A program made the translations under genes and the position numbers. Positions 8,459-17,911 of a DNA stretch of 64,000 nucleotides are shown here, piece after piece. The stretch spans positions 445,490-509,489 of the forward strand of contig DFXE01000020.1 of the NCBI GenBank assembly GCA_002381645.1. Reading direction: 5' to 3'. The first letter of the stretch is position 1; every line of letters starts with the position of its first letter. This DNA is from Bacteroidales bacterium UBA4116 (lineage in GTDB: Bacteria; Bacteroidota; Bacteroidia; Bacteroidales; Tannerellaceae). Under the pieces are notes generated by a model. It worked only from the letters and a program-made list of their open reading frames with translations, ran no database searches and was not told the DNA's origin.

Positions 8459-9364
8459 ATGAATCCAGAGAAGAAAGACAATAAAGATATCAATAAATTA
8501 TCATTGCTCATCGTGGCAATCATCGTATTAATCCTGATTATCGGAGGAGCTGCTTATTATATTTACCACCAGAAACAGCAAATGAGTGTACTGGTCGAAT
8601 CATTTGATCTTGAAAAAGAAACGCTTCAGGACGAATTCAACGAATTATCCCTCCAGTATGAAGGATATAAATTCAGCGTGGGTAATGATTCATTGTTGTC
8701 TTTGTTAAATACCGAACAGGCAAAAGTTCAGCGACTTATGGAAGAACTCCGCACGGTTAAAGTAACAAACGCCCGCCGGATCAATGAATTAAAGAAGGAA
8801 CTGGAAACGTTGCGAAAGATCATGCGCAATTATGTCATCCAGATCGATTCGCTGAACCAGGCGAATGAAAAACTGACACAGGAAAAAGAACAGGCTGTCA
8901 GAAGATATCAGCAGGCTACTTCCAATGCGGCACAGTTGTCGAAAGAACTGGAGAAACAAACCGAAAGAGTTTCTCTGGCAAGCCGCCTCGATGCCACGGG
9001 CATAACTGTTACTCCCTTGAATTCAAGAGGGAAGCAGGCTAAACGTATCAAACAAATGGAGCAGTTCATGGTGAGTTTCCGGATTGTAAAGAACATTACA
9101 GCTCCTGTCGGCGAAAAAACAATATACGTACGTATCAAAAAACCAGATGATGATATTCTTGTAAAAAGCCGAGCCGACCTGTTCCTCTTTGAAGGAAAAG
9201 AGATAAACTATTCGATGAAAAAACAGGTAGAATATGATGGCGAAGAACTACCGGTAACCATGTACTGGAACATCGAAGAATTCCTTTCGCCGGGTGTTTA
9301 CCGCGTGGACATATTTGCCGACGGCAACCTGATCGGGCAAAGAAATTTTGAATTAGATAAATAG
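8459..9364 (+). CDS. Membrane-anchored coiled-coil protein of unknown function
   Basis: This 301-residue protein has a short charged N terminus, one transmembrane segment at about residues 14-34 (LSLLIVAIIVLILIIGGAAY), a long coiled coil at about 38-175 rich in E, K and Q heptads, and a compact beta-rich C-terminal domain at about 190-300 ending NLIGQRNFELDK. That layout suggests an inner-membrane anchor with a periplasmic rod and head domain. I do not recognise a named family. Four bases separate it from the Crp-type regulator downstream, so the two are almost certainly one operon. Confidence 0.75.
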   Translation: MNPEKKDNKDINKLSLLIVAIIVLILIIGGAAYYIYHQKQQMSVLVESFDLEKETLQDEFNELSLQYEGYKFSVGNDSLLSLLNTEQAKVQRLMEELRTVKVTNARRINELKKELETLRKIMRNYVIQIDSLNQANEKLTQEKEQAVRRYQQATSNAAQLSKELEKQTERVSLASRLDATGITVTPLNSRGKQAKRIKQMEQFMVSFRIVKNITAPVGEKTIYVRIKKPDDDILVKSRADLFLFEGKEINYSMKKQVEYDGEELPVTMYWNIEEFLSPGVYRVDIFADGNLIGQRNFELDK

Positions 9365-9368
9365 TCGG

Positions 9369-9959
9369 ATGATCACTGACAAGCATTTTGCCAGATTATT
9401 AAAAGACCTGCCCGAAGCTTTAAGCCATGACGATAATTTCATTTCCGACCTGAAGAGCCACGCGCAACTCATATCTGTAAAGAAAAACGATTATCTGCTT
9501 CGGATTGGGGAAATTTGTAATGAAGCCTATTTTATCAATAAAGGACTTTTCCTGAATATTTATATCAATGAAAAAGGGAATGAAGCCACCACCGGATTCT
9601 CTTCCGACCACCAGTATCCTTTCCTTTCGGCCATCGGTTATTTTACCCGGACACCTTCTGAATTTGAGATCAAAGCCATTGAAGAAGGCGAGTTGATCCG
9701 TTTTTCACGTCAGCACATTGAAGATTTGTCGTGGCGGTACCGCCTGTTTGCCACTTATTACCAAAATGCCATGCTGACCATTATATCAAAACTTTATTCC
9801 ATGTTTGCCATCCGCCAATCGAGCACAGCAGAAGAATTCCTTAATTACTTATACACTAACCATATGTGGCTTATCAAACGAGTGCCCGACAAATATATAG
9901 CACATTTTATGGGAGTCAGTACGTCATGGTATTGCAAACTAAAAAAACGTATCATTTAA
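9369..9959 (+). CDS. Crp/Fnr-family transcriptional regulator
   Basis: This 196-residue protein has a cyclic-nucleotide-binding-like beta-barrel at about residues 20-120 (NDYLLRIGEICNEAYFINKG) and a short C-terminal HTH at about 165-190 (VPDKYIAHFMGVSTSWYCKL). It resembles the many Bacteroidetes Crp-like proteins of about 190 residues that have degenerate cNMP pockets and no FNR-type cysteine cluster. It follows the coiled-coil gene by four bases and precedes the TolC export operon by about 270 bases, so control of that operon is possible but unproven. Confidence 0.88.
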   Translation: MITDKHFARLLKDLPEALSHDDNFISDLKSHAQLISVKKNDYLLRIGEICNEAYFINKGLFLNIYINEKGNEATTGFSSDHQYPFLSAIGYFTRTPSEFEIKAIEEGELIRFSRQHIEDLSWRYRLFATYYQNAMLTIISKLYSMFAIRQSSTAEEFLNYLYTNHMWLIKRVPDKYIAHFMGVSTSWYCKLKKRII

Positions 9960-9996
9960 TTGAATTAATTCAACTTCCCGTTCCGGTATAATCGCT

Positions 9997-10004
9997 TAAT
10001 TTTG
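9997..10004 (+). promoter_or_regulatory. Possible -7 box for the export operon
   Basis: TAATTTTG matches TAnnTTTG but lies 222 bases before the tolC-like start codon, which would leave a long untranslated leader. The leader at 10005-10226 shows no structure I can defend. Confidence 0.3.
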
Positions 10005-10226
10005 CATCAGATATGATTGTTGTTCCAATTATTGGTTTATAAACAAAACAATAGTATCTTACAGGCAGTTTTATGATAAAGATTATAACACACAGTTGTA
10101 TGTATAATCCGGCAAAAAATATTTAACAAAAGATCTATTGTACCGTTTTCTTGATTAACGGCCTGTACGGTCCGCTTTTGCGGTTATTTTAAAGTGAGAG
10201 AAGTTTAAGGAAGAAAAAAAAATAAA

Positions 10227-11600
10227 ATGATGAGGAGAATTATCGTATTATTTATTTTACTGATCCCCATAAGTTATAGCTATTCGCAACAAACACTTAC
10301 GTTGGAAGAATGCCGTAACTTAGCTATCCGGAACAATAAAGAGTTGAAGATCGCCACCCAAACAATTAAAGCGGCGGATTACGAAAAGAAAGCCGCCCTT
10401 ACCAAATATTTTCCGGAACTGTCGGCAACCGGTGCCTACTTATGGAATCAAAAAGATTTGCGGTTGATCGATTTCGGTAAATTGGGGGCTATCGGGGAAT
10501 TGCTGGGTACGATCGCTCCCGAAATAACCGATATCGGGCATCTGGATATACAGAACGTATGGGTTGGAGCGGTATCGCTGGTACAACCTGTATTTATGGG
10601 TGGCAAGATTATTAATTACAATCAAATCACAAAGTATGCCAAAGAGCTGGCCGAATCCATGAACGACCAGAAACTACAGGATGTGATCTATCAGATAGAT
10701 GAAACCTACTGGCAGGTCGTATCATTGGTAAACAAGAAAAAACTGGCGGATTCGTATGTTTTATTACTCCGGAAAACAAACAGTGACGTAACGGAGATGA
10801 TAAACGAAGGATTTGCCACACAGGCAGAAGGGCTTTCCGTCAAAGTAAAGCTGAATGAAGCTGAGATGGCGCAAACCAAAGTTGAAAACGGTTTAGCATT
10901 GTCTCGGATGTTGCTTGCCCAACTATGCGGGTTATCGCTGGATGAACCAATACTCCTTGCGGATGAGAATATGGACCATATACCTGTTAGGGAGACACAA
11001 ACTTTCGCAGACGTAAACGAAGCATTTATGAGCCGGCCGGAATTAAAAAGCCTCAACCTCGCAACAAAAATGCTGGAGAAAAAAGAAAATATCGTATTGG
11101 CTGATATGCTTCCTAATGTGGGGGTAGCTGCCAATTACCTTATAACGAACCCTAATTCGTTCCACGGTTTTAAAAACGATTTTGGCGGTATGTTCAATGT
11201 AAGCGTTATGCTAAAAATACCGATATCCGGCTGGTGGGAAGGTAGTTACAAACGCAATTCGGCAAGGGCCGAAACGCTTATCTCACGTCTGGAATATGAA
11301 GATGCGCGTGAAAAAATAGAATTGCAGGTTAATCAGTCCGTCTACAAAGTAAATGAAGCGCATAAGAAACTGGTGGCTTCCTCACGGAATATGGAAAGTG
11401 CGGAAGAGAATTTGAGACATGCCAGTTTCGGTTTTGAAGAAGGGGTTATTCCGGCGTTGAACCTGATGGAAGCGCAAACAGCATGGTTATCGGCACGTTC
11501 CAGCCTTATTGATGCGCAGATCGACGTGAAGCTATCGAATGTTTACCTCACTAAGGCATTAGGAAAGTTAACGCCTCAGCAACAGAATAATAATCAATAA
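10227..11600 (+). CDS. TolC-family outer-membrane efflux protein
   Basis: This 457-residue protein is an outer-membrane channel of the TolC type, carrying substrates out past the envelope. It has a signal peptide (MMRRIIVLFILLIPISYSYS), then two repeats of the OEP fold with long helices. TLEECRNLAIRNNKELKIA near residue 25 is the usual opening, and the second half begins near residue 240. It is the first gene of a four-gene operon with a HlyD-type adaptor 12 bases downstream and two ABC-2 permeases. The family is secure; the cargo is unknown. Confidence 0.93.
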   Translation: MMRRIIVLFILLIPISYSYSQQTLTLEECRNLAIRNNKELKIATQTIKAADYEKKAALTKYFPELSATGAYLWNQKDLRLIDFGKLGAIGELLGTIAPEITDIGHLDIQNVWVGAVSLVQPVFMGGKIINYNQITKYAKELAESMNDQKLQDVIYQIDETYWQVVSLVNKKKLADSYVLLLRKTNSDVTEMINEGFATQAEGLSVKVKLNEAEMAQTKVENGLALSRMLLAQLCGLSLDEPILLADENMDHIPVRETQTFADVNEAFMSRPELKSLNLATKMLEKKENIVLADMLPNVGVAANYLITNPNSFHGFKNDFGGMFNVSVMLKIPISGWWEGSYKRNSARAETLISRLEYEDAREKIELQVNQSVYKVNEAHKKLVASSRNMESAEENLRHASFGFEEGVIPALNLMEAQTAWLSARSSLIDAQIDVKLSNVYLTKALGKLTPQQQNNNQ

Positions 11601-11612
11601 AATATACACAAG

Positions 11613-12623
11613 ATGAACGAGAAGAAATTTTCGACTAATAACATGCTTTTGGCTTTCATTGCTGTGTTGGTGGTAATAGGACTTGTAGCTTTAGCCGGAT
11701 TTTTCCTGTTAACTCCCCCGGACGACTATATTATGGGACAGGCAGAAGCCACACAGGTAAGAATATCGAGTAAAGTACCCGGAAGAGTAGCCGATTACCG
11801 TGCGGATGAAGGAGATAAGGTTAGGAAAGGAGACACACTGGCCATCCTGAGTACACCCGATGTTGAAGCTAAGCTTCAACAAGCCGAGGCTGCCCGCACA
11901 GCCGCCCAGGCACAAAGTTCCAAGGCTATTACCGGTGCACGTTCAGAAGAGATCACAGGAGCATATGAGATGTGGCAAAAAGCGATTGCAGGTTTAGATA
12001 TCGCTAAAAAATCGTACGAGCGCGTACAGAACTTATATGAAAAAGGCGTGATGTCGGCTCAGAAAAGAGATGAAGCCGAAGCGAACTATAAAGCAATGGC
12101 AGCTACGGAAAAAGCAGCCCGGTCGCAATACGAAATGGCACGAGACGGAGCACGATCGGAAGACAAACAAGCCGCTGCTGCGTTGGTAAACCAGGCTTCC
12201 GGAGCTGTAGCCGAAGTAGAATCATATATTGAAGAGGGTGTGCTTATATCTCCGATAGACGGGGAAATATCCGAGAGATTCCCTCATTTGGGCGAACTGG
12301 TCGGAACAGGCGCGCCTGTAATGAATGTTACGGACCTGGAAGATATGTGGATAACATTCAGCGTACGCGAGGAATTATTAAAGAATATCCGGATAGGATC
12401 ACAACTGAACGCTTTTGTTCCCGCATTAGGCGACAAACCTATAACCGTGAATATATATTATATGAAAGACATGGGCACATATGCTGCATGGAAGGCTACA
12501 AAAACAACCGGTCAGTTCGACTCCAAGACATTTGAGGTACGTGGCCGGCCGAATGAGAAAATATCCGGTCTGAGGCCAGGTATGTCAGTTATAATGAAGA
12601 AAAAAGGAACAGAAATTCTATGA
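11613..12623 (+). CDS. HlyD/EmrA-type membrane-fusion protein
   Basis: This 336-residue periplasmic adaptor links an inner-membrane transporter to TolC. One N-terminal transmembrane anchor (about residues 11-33, MLLAFIAVLVVIGLVALAGF) is followed by a lipoyl/biotinyl half-motif (VRISSKVPGRVADYRADEGD), a coiled-coil hairpin with the near-repeat TGARSEEITGA / DGARSEDKQAA, the second lipoyl half (LISPIDGEISERF) and a beta-barrel domain. Its stop codon overlaps the next start (ATGA), which shows tight translational coupling to the permease. The family call is secure. Confidence 0.93.
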   Translation: MNEKKFSTNNMLLAFIAVLVVIGLVALAGFFLLTPPDDYIMGQAEATQVRISSKVPGRVADYRADEGDKVRKGDTLAILSTPDVEAKLQQAEAARTAAQAQSSKAITGARSEEITGAYEMWQKAIAGLDIAKKSYERVQNLYEKGVMSAQKRDEAEANYKAMAATEKAARSQYEMARDGARSEDKQAAAALVNQASGAVAEVESYIEEGVLISPIDGEISERFPHLGELVGTGAPVMNVTDLEDMWITFSVREELLKNIRIGSQLNAFVPALGDKPITVNIYYMKDMGTYAAWKATKTTGQFDSKTFEVRGRPNEKISGLRPGMSVIMKKKGTEIL

Positions 12624-13798
12624 TATCGGAAAACAACAGACACGGTGTTTGGGCAATCATGAAAAGAGAAATAAAAAGGCTGGGTTCGCATCCTGTTTAT
12701 TTCTACTGCATCCTGATCGCCCCCGTATTTTGTGTTGTTTTCTTTATTTCGCTTATGGAAAGCGGTTTACCAACCGACCTCCCTATAGCTGTGGTAGATA
12801 TGGATAACACCGCTACTTCACGGAACCTGATAAGGCAACTCGATGCTTTTGAACAAACGGAAGTGGCAATGGTTACCCCGTCGTTCTATGAAGCCCGTAC
12901 AGAAATCCAAAAGGGAAATATATACGGGATATTTTATATTCCGGAAGGATTTTCAGTACTGGCAACAACCGGTAAACAGCCTACCTTATCTTTTTATACG
13001 AATTCTTCTTTTCTGATAGCAGGCTCACTCCTTTTCCGCGATATGAAAACCATGTCTGTACTGGCTGGCGCATCGGTTGGTTTGCAACAGGGAACCGCCC
13101 AGGGATTCACTAACGACCAGATCATGGCACGGCTGCAGCCGATCGTTATTGACAATCATGCGATCGGGAACCCTTGGCTTAACTATTCGGTTTATTTAAA
13201 TAATGTACTCCTGCCGGGACTTTTGCAACTGCTCATTTTCCTTATTACGGTATATAGTATAGGAACGGAAATAAAATACGGAACATCGAGGCAGTGGTTA
13301 AAAATGGGTGATTACTCATTAGTCAAAAGTTTATTTGGAAAAATACTCCCCCAAACGGTCATTTTTATAATGATCGGTTTTATGTACTGTGCAGTGATGT
13401 ATGGATACAGCGCTTTCCCGTTGAACAGCGGATGGTGGCCGATGCTTGGAGCCATGTCTTTACTGGTTTTATCTTCACAGGCAATTGGTATTTTCATGAT
13501 AGGCGTATTACCGACCCTGAGGTTGGGATTAAGTTTTGCCAGTCTTTTCGGTATGATTGCATTCTCTATCGTGGGATTTTCCTATCCGGTAACAGAAATG
13601 GACCCGACTTTGCAGGCGTTATCTAATTTATTTCCCTTACGTCATTATTTTCTTATTTATATTGATCAGGCTTTAGACGGACGTGCTTTAATCTATTCGT
13701 GGTTACAATATGTATCTTTAACAGGATTTCTGATATTACCCCTTTTTATCGGTAAGAATTTAAAAAGTGCGTTAATGAGTTTCAAATACATCCCATAA
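12620..13798 (+). CDS. ABC-2 type transporter permease (first of pair)
   Basis: This 392-residue inner-membrane permease belongs to the ABC-2 superfamily (YhhJ/YbhR-like). A first membrane segment at about residues 23-45 is followed by a large extracytoplasmic domain (about 50-180, beginning LPTDLPIAVVDMDNTATSRN) and five or six hydrophobic segments in the C-terminal half (about 190-385). The closing region GFSYPVTEMDPTLQALSNLF PLRHY is typical. It overlaps the adaptor gene and is followed 13 bases later by a second permease, so the pair probably forms a heterodimer. No ATPase is encoded nearby. Confidence 0.9.
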   Translation: MISENNRHGVWAIMKREIKRLGSHPVYFYCILIAPVFCVVFFISLMESGLPTDLPIAVVDMDNTATSRNLIRQLDAFEQTEVAMVTPSFYEARTEIQKGNIYGIFYIPEGFSVLATTGKQPTLSFYTNSSFLIAGSLLFRDMKTMSVLAGASVGLQQGTAQGFTNDQIMARLQPIVIDNHAIGNPWLNYSVYLNNVLLPGLLQLLIFLITVYSIGTEIKYGTSRQWLKMGDYSLVKSLFGKILPQTVIFIMIGFMYCAVMYGYSAFPLNSGWWPMLGAMSLLVLSSQAIGIFMIGVLPTLRLGLSFASLFGMIAFSIVGFSYPVTEMDPTLQALSNLFPLRHYFLIYIDQALDGRALIYSWLQYVSLTGFLILPLFIGKNLKSALMSFKYIP

Positions 13799-13811
13799 TC
13801 ATTTCTTTATA

Positions 13812-15062
13812 ATGGAAAAAAGATTGACACATATTATAAAGGAAGGCGTACTGGATATGTTTTTTATCTGGAAAGAGGAATTGAAACATGTATTCCGGGA
13901 CCAGGGGGTTTTGATATTCTTTTTCCTCGTACCACTGGCTTATCCTTTGGTGTATGCTTTTATCTACAACAACGAGGTAGCCCGCGATGTAAAAATGGTT
14001 GTGGTAGACCAGTCGGATTCGTATATGAGCAGGGAATTTACGCGCCGTGTAAATGCCACGCCGGATGTGGAGATTGTACAGGTAACCGGCGATATAGAAG
14101 AAGCCAAACGAATGCTAAACGAAAAAAAAGCCTACGGGATACTTCTGTTCCCTCCTGAATTCAGTAAAGACCTGCATACTGGTAAACAGTCGACCGTTTC
14201 TCTTTATTGTGATATGAGCGCCCTACTCTATTACAAGGCTTTCCTCTTGTCGGCAATGGAAGTATCACTGGATTTAGGTAAAGATTTTTCGGCTGCCAAC
14301 AATCCGGCTTCAACACGAGAACTTCAGGAAATTACAATAAATCCTATCCCTTACGAATCGGTTACGATGTATAATACCCAAAACGGTTTTGCCAGTTTCC
14401 TTGTTCCTGCTATTCTTATACTGGTCATTCAACAAACCCTTATTTTAGGGATCGGGATGTTGGGCGGCACTGCACGCGAACGCAACCGTTTCCATACGCT
14501 TGTTCCTATATCAAGGCATTTTAATGGAACATTACGTATCGTACTCGGGAAATCATTGGTTTATATCCTGCTTTATACTGTTGTATGTATATGGGTATTA
14601 ACTATCGTCCCACGGCTCTTTTCCTTACCGCAGATTGGTAATCCGTGGAATATACTTTTGTTCATTTTACCTTACCTGTTCGCCAGCATATTTATGGCTA
14701 TGACTTTATCGGGATTTATGACCACCCGCGAATCTCCCATGATGATATTTGTTGTTACCTCCGTGGTATTTCTTTTTATATCAGGTATTTCATGGCCTAT
14801 GCATTCCATTCCTCCCTTCTGGAAAGCATTAGGATATCTATTTCCTTCTACTCCGGGTATACAGGGATTTATACGGATCAACACGACAGGTGCTACATTG
14901 AGTGAGGTCGCTAATGAATACCGTTTATTATGGATACATACCGGTTTTTATTTCCTTACTGCCTGTATTATCTATCGTTACCAAATCATACGTAGCCGCA
15001 AATTGATTCACCGCCGGTATAAACAGCTTAAAAACAAAAGGGAGATAGATTTTACTGATTAA
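13812..15062 (+). CDS. ABC-2 type transporter permease (second of pair)
   Basis: This 416-residue permease has the same layout as its upstream partner: one membrane segment (about residues 28-50, GVLIFFFLVPLAYPLVYAF), an extracytoplasmic domain opening DVKMVVVDQSDSYMSREFT, and about five C-terminal membrane segments ending with FLFISGISWPMHSIPPFWKA. A methionine at residue 16 is a possible alternative start; the first ATG is kept because its spacing to the preceding gene is normal. It closes the TolC-HlyD-permease-permease operon. An ATP-binding subunit must come from elsewhere if this is an ABC exporter. Confidence 0.9.
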   Translation: MEKRLTHIIKEGVLDMFFIWKEELKHVFRDQGVLIFFFLVPLAYPLVYAFIYNNEVARDVKMVVVDQSDSYMSREFTRRVNATPDVEIVQVTGDIEEAKRMLNEKKAYGILLFPPEFSKDLHTGKQSTVSLYCDMSALLYYKAFLLSAMEVSLDLGKDFSAANNPASTRELQEITINPIPYESVTMYNTQNGFASFLVPAILILVIQQTLILGIGMLGGTARERNRFHTLVPISRHFNGTLRIVLGKSLVYILLYTVVCIWVLTIVPRLFSLPQIGNPWNILLFILPYLFASIFMAMTLSGFMTTRESPMMIFVVTSVVFLFISGISWPMHSIPPFWKALGYLFPSTPGIQGFIRINTTGATLSEVANEYRLLWIHTGFYFLTACIIYRYQIIRSRKLIHRRYKQLKNKREIDFTD

Positions 15063-15215
15063 AAGAACATGCTCCTTCAACCGGAAATAATAGGGTTTAG
15101 AGGTTTAATTAACTTTATGTTTCATTTTATTCTCCAAACGTAATGAAGAATTAAGATATGAAGTTATTTTTTAAGATTTTAACAAAATGAATCTAAAAAG
15201 CTAAAAATATAGTTT

Positions 15216-15223
15216 TACATTTG
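15216..15223 (+). promoter_or_regulatory. Candidate -7 box for the Tat-exported isomerase gene
   Basis: TACATTTG matches TAnnTTTG, 34 bases before the ATG at 15258. No convincing -33 element was found. Confidence 0.5.
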
Positions 15224-15257
15224 TACAATTCTCAAAGTAAACTAATTGACAAGTGCT

Positions 15258-16139
15258 ATGCAAAACAGACGTGACTTTTTAAAGCGAGCTTCCCTTATGC
15301 TTGCAGGAGGTATGGTGATGCCTCAGTTATTAACTTCTTGCGGCGGATCTGCCGGTCCTAAAAAACATATCGGACTACAACTTTATTCTCTTCGTGAGAT
15401 GGTAAAAGACGATGGTATCCAAAAGGTATTGGAAACCGTTGCCAAAATGGGATATACTCATGTAGAAACTGCCGGATACGATAATGGTAAAATGTACGGA
15501 TTAGCTCCGGCAGAATTTAAGAAGATGGTGGAAGACCAGGGTATGAAATGTACAAGTTCGCATTTAAGCCAGGCTATCACCAAAGATACGGAAGCTGAAG
15601 TTATGGCATGGTGGGACAGGGCTATTGAAGCTCACAACCAAATCGGTGTAAAATATATGGTTCAACCTTGGATGCCAATCAATGACAATACGACGATTGA
15701 CGACATGAAAATGTATGCCGATTACTTTACATCTGTCGGATACAAAACCGCGGCCGCAAGTATCGCTTTTGGATATCATAACCACGATTTTGAATTCAAA
15801 TATAAATTCGATGGAAAATATGCGTATGACTACCTGCTTGATAATGTAAGTAAACAACACGTATTCTTCCAGATGGACGTATATTGGGTAATGATGGGAG
15901 GAGAAGATCCGGTTAAGTATCTAAAAGAACGCGCAAGCCAGTTCAAAGCAATCCATATCAAAGACGAAAAAGAAATCGGTGCAAGCGGTAAAATGAACTT
16001 CCAGCCAATCTTCGAACAAATGAAAGCGAATAATGTGAGAGACTGGTATGTAGAAGTTGAACAATATACCAATAACAATCCGGTTGAAAGCGTACAACAA
16101 AGTTATGACTTCCTGGCTAAGGCTGATTACGTATATTAA
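15258..16139 (+). CDS. Tat-exported sugar phosphate isomerase/epimerase-like lipoprotein
   Basis: This 293-residue protein is a xylose-isomerase-like TIM barrel of the AP-endonuclease 2 superfamily. The start is set at ATG 15258 so that the protein begins MQNRRDFLKRASLML, a twin-arginine signal, followed by the lipobox LLTSC with Cys28. Metal-ligand segments of the barrel are visible: FGYHNHDFEF near residue 175, QMDVYW near 208, AIHIKDE near 236 and WYVEVEQY near 266. Many Bacteroidetes carry such proteins in sugar-utilisation loci. It is probably periplasmic and may isomerise or oxidise a sugar derivative; the substrate is unknown. Confidence 0.88.
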   Translation: MQNRRDFLKRASLMLAGGMVMPQLLTSCGGSAGPKKHIGLQLYSLREMVKDDGIQKVLETVAKMGYTHVETAGYDNGKMYGLAPAEFKKMVEDQGMKCTSSHLSQAITKDTEAEVMAWWDRAIEAHNQIGVKYMVQPWMPINDNTTIDDMKMYADYFTSVGYKTAAASIAFGYHNHDFEFKYKFDGKYAYDYLLDNVSKQHVFFQMDVYWVMMGGEDPVKYLKERASQFKAIHIKDEKEIGASGKMNFQPIFEQMKANNVRDWYVEVEQYTNNNPVESVQQSYDFLAKADYVY

Positions 16140-16162
16140 TCCAATCATTACAATAATACAAA

Positions 16163-16253
16163 AAGAGGTTGTATGAAATAATATTTATTATCAGAAACCT
16201 CTTGCAAGTAAATCCCCTTATTTTCCTTTACAAACAAGGCTAAATAAGGGGAT
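16163..16253. terminator. Two hairpins between converging genes
   Basis: AAGAGGTT at 16163-16170 pairs with AACCTCTT at 16196-16203. A second, stronger stem pairs ATCCCCTTATTT at 16212-16223 with AAATAAGGGGAT at 16242-16253, a perfect 12-bp stem. They lie between two converging genes and probably stop transcription from both sides. Confidence 0.65.
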
Positions 16254-16279
16254 AATCTTATCAATAACTTAAGAATCCA

Positions 16280-17719
16280 TCAGAACTTATTGTATATAAC
16301 AACAGGACGCGAACGCCGTACGCTCATTGACGGGAACCACATATCCTCTACCGTCAGTCCGCACTGCTCGACTGCTTCGAGTGAATATTCCAATCTACCA
16401 AAATCAGCGTTTTCATTATTTGTTCCAAAGGTAAACTTTATGCCGCGTTCCTTAGCCTTACGGATAATATCGAAACTTGGAAGCTTGTAACGGGCATTGA
16501 TCTCCAGTGCTATGTCGTACTTTACCAATACGTCAAAAACACGGTTGATTCGCGCGTCTGTCCAGTATTTCTTATAATCTCCGGCCATATCGTTAGGCAA
16601 AAAAGTCGGATTGACATATATGTCGGCTGGTTCGTTAGTAAATATTTTCACCGTCTGGTCAACCAGATGATCCATATATTGTTCTTTTGTGATGCCGTCG
16701 TAGAACACTTCTTCAGGACGGTAGATACGCGACAGGCGCCCTTTATCATCGACGATAGTCATTGCATCGGTAAAAAGGTAGTCAAATACGCCTAATGCTT
16801 CTTGAGAAAAAGTCATGGTCCATTTACGTCCTTCACCCTGTACACCCCGCAAGAACGGCATGTCTTTTACTTCCTCGTAATATTCGTATACTTCTTTGTC
16901 ATCTGCAAGCATACGCCCTACTCCACCTTCTCCGGCATTAGGTGCCACGCCGTAATTAATTCCGTAGTTCATCGACATGGCATGTGCCATTTCCTTGGTA
17001 AGGCCACCTTTAAGATGGATATGGTAATCTATCACAGGAAAGTTACGTTGCTGCAAACGTATTACAGCATCTTTTTGTTCGTCTATAACAGGCATGGTGT
17101 CGCACTCATTGCGGACATCCTCTTTCAGGCGTGTAATCAGCATATTGCGGAACGCTACTTCCCCTTGTATACCGCGCAAAGCTATTGATCCGTTACTGAG
17201 CAGACGGTTCGAATATTCCTCTGTACGATAAGGATTTTCAGGTTCCGTATAGCATACCACCTCCGTATCGTTTATGGCAACCGATATGTTATTTCCACGC
17301 ACTGCTATCTCAAAATCAAACCACTGGCCATCCTCAGCCAGCGATCGGTAGAGGTTTCGCACAGCAGCGAGACTACCACTTTTACGTGTACCGTCGATTT
17401 CCCCGTTACGAAACGTTACTTCATAACCCGAATTACCGTTGGTATGGAATAATAGAGCAGCTTCTGCATTGGGTTGAGTCAGTGCCTGCCCTGTCAGCAT
17501 GAAATTTTCATAGTCACCTTCGGTAAACCAAGTTGTCCCGGACGCCACGGTTATTTCACTACCTGATTTAGTCCCGAGTTCGGGGCTGTTGAAACTATCT
17601 AAAGGCACACCAACGCCGTACCGTGAGCAACCGGTGAAAGTATAAACACAAAGGATCACAACTACCCATACCACACTTATATGCGATGACGTGGCCGAAT
17701 TGAAAATTTTCTTTATCAT
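16280..17719 (-). CDS. Lipoprotein with DUF1080 (lectin-like) and PHP-type hydrolase domains
   Basis: This 479-residue lipoprotein has an N-terminal membrane segment with a lipobox (YTFTGC, Cys31). Residues about 40-210 form a DUF1080/LamG-like beta-sandwich, with FTEGDYENFMLTGQAL, GQWFDFEIAVRGNNI and GSIALRGIQGEVAFRNMLI. Residues about 225-479 look like a PHP or amidohydrolase metal-binding domain, with FPVIDYHIHLKGGL at the start and ALEINARYKLPSF and FTFGTNNENADFGR towards the end. The histidine pair and later acidic residues fit a metal centre. It is likely anchored in the periplasm or outer membrane. The reaction is unknown. Confidence 0.75.
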   Translation of the reverse strand: MIKKIFNSATSSHISVVWVVVILCVYTFTGCSRYGVGVPLDSFNSPELGTKSGSEITVASGTTWFTEGDYENFMLTGQALTQPNAEAALLFHTNGNSGYEVTFRNGEIDGTRKSGSLAAVRNLYRSLAEDGQWFDFEIAVRGNNISVAINDTEVVCYTEPENPYRTEEYSNRLLSNGSIALRGIQGEVAFRNMLITRLKEDVRNECDTMPVIDEQKDAVIRLQQRNFPVIDYHIHLKGGLTKEMAHAMSMNYGINYGVAPNAGEGGVGRMLADDKEVYEYYEEVKDMPFLRGVQGEGRKWTMTFSQEALGVFDYLFTDAMTIVDDKGRLSRIYRPEEVFYDGITKEQYMDHLVDQTVKIFTNEPADIYVNPTFLPNDMAGDYKKYWTDARINRVFDVLVKYDIALEINARYKLPSFDIIRKAKERGIKFTFGTNNENADFGRLEYSLEAVEQCGLTVEDMWFPSMSVRRSRPVVIYNKF

Positions 17720-17911
17720 AAGCTTAGAGTTTAAGATATTGTTTATAATAATATTACATTTATTAAAGATAAGCGAATTAATATGTAGTTCTTTTATAAC
17801 TCTTTTGAATGCCTATTGGTGAGGCTATACCAATTTGGTCTAACGAACTATATGGATAAACGGTGGGAAGTTATAAAAAATATTGTAAATCTATTTTGAG
17901 TCAGACCATTT

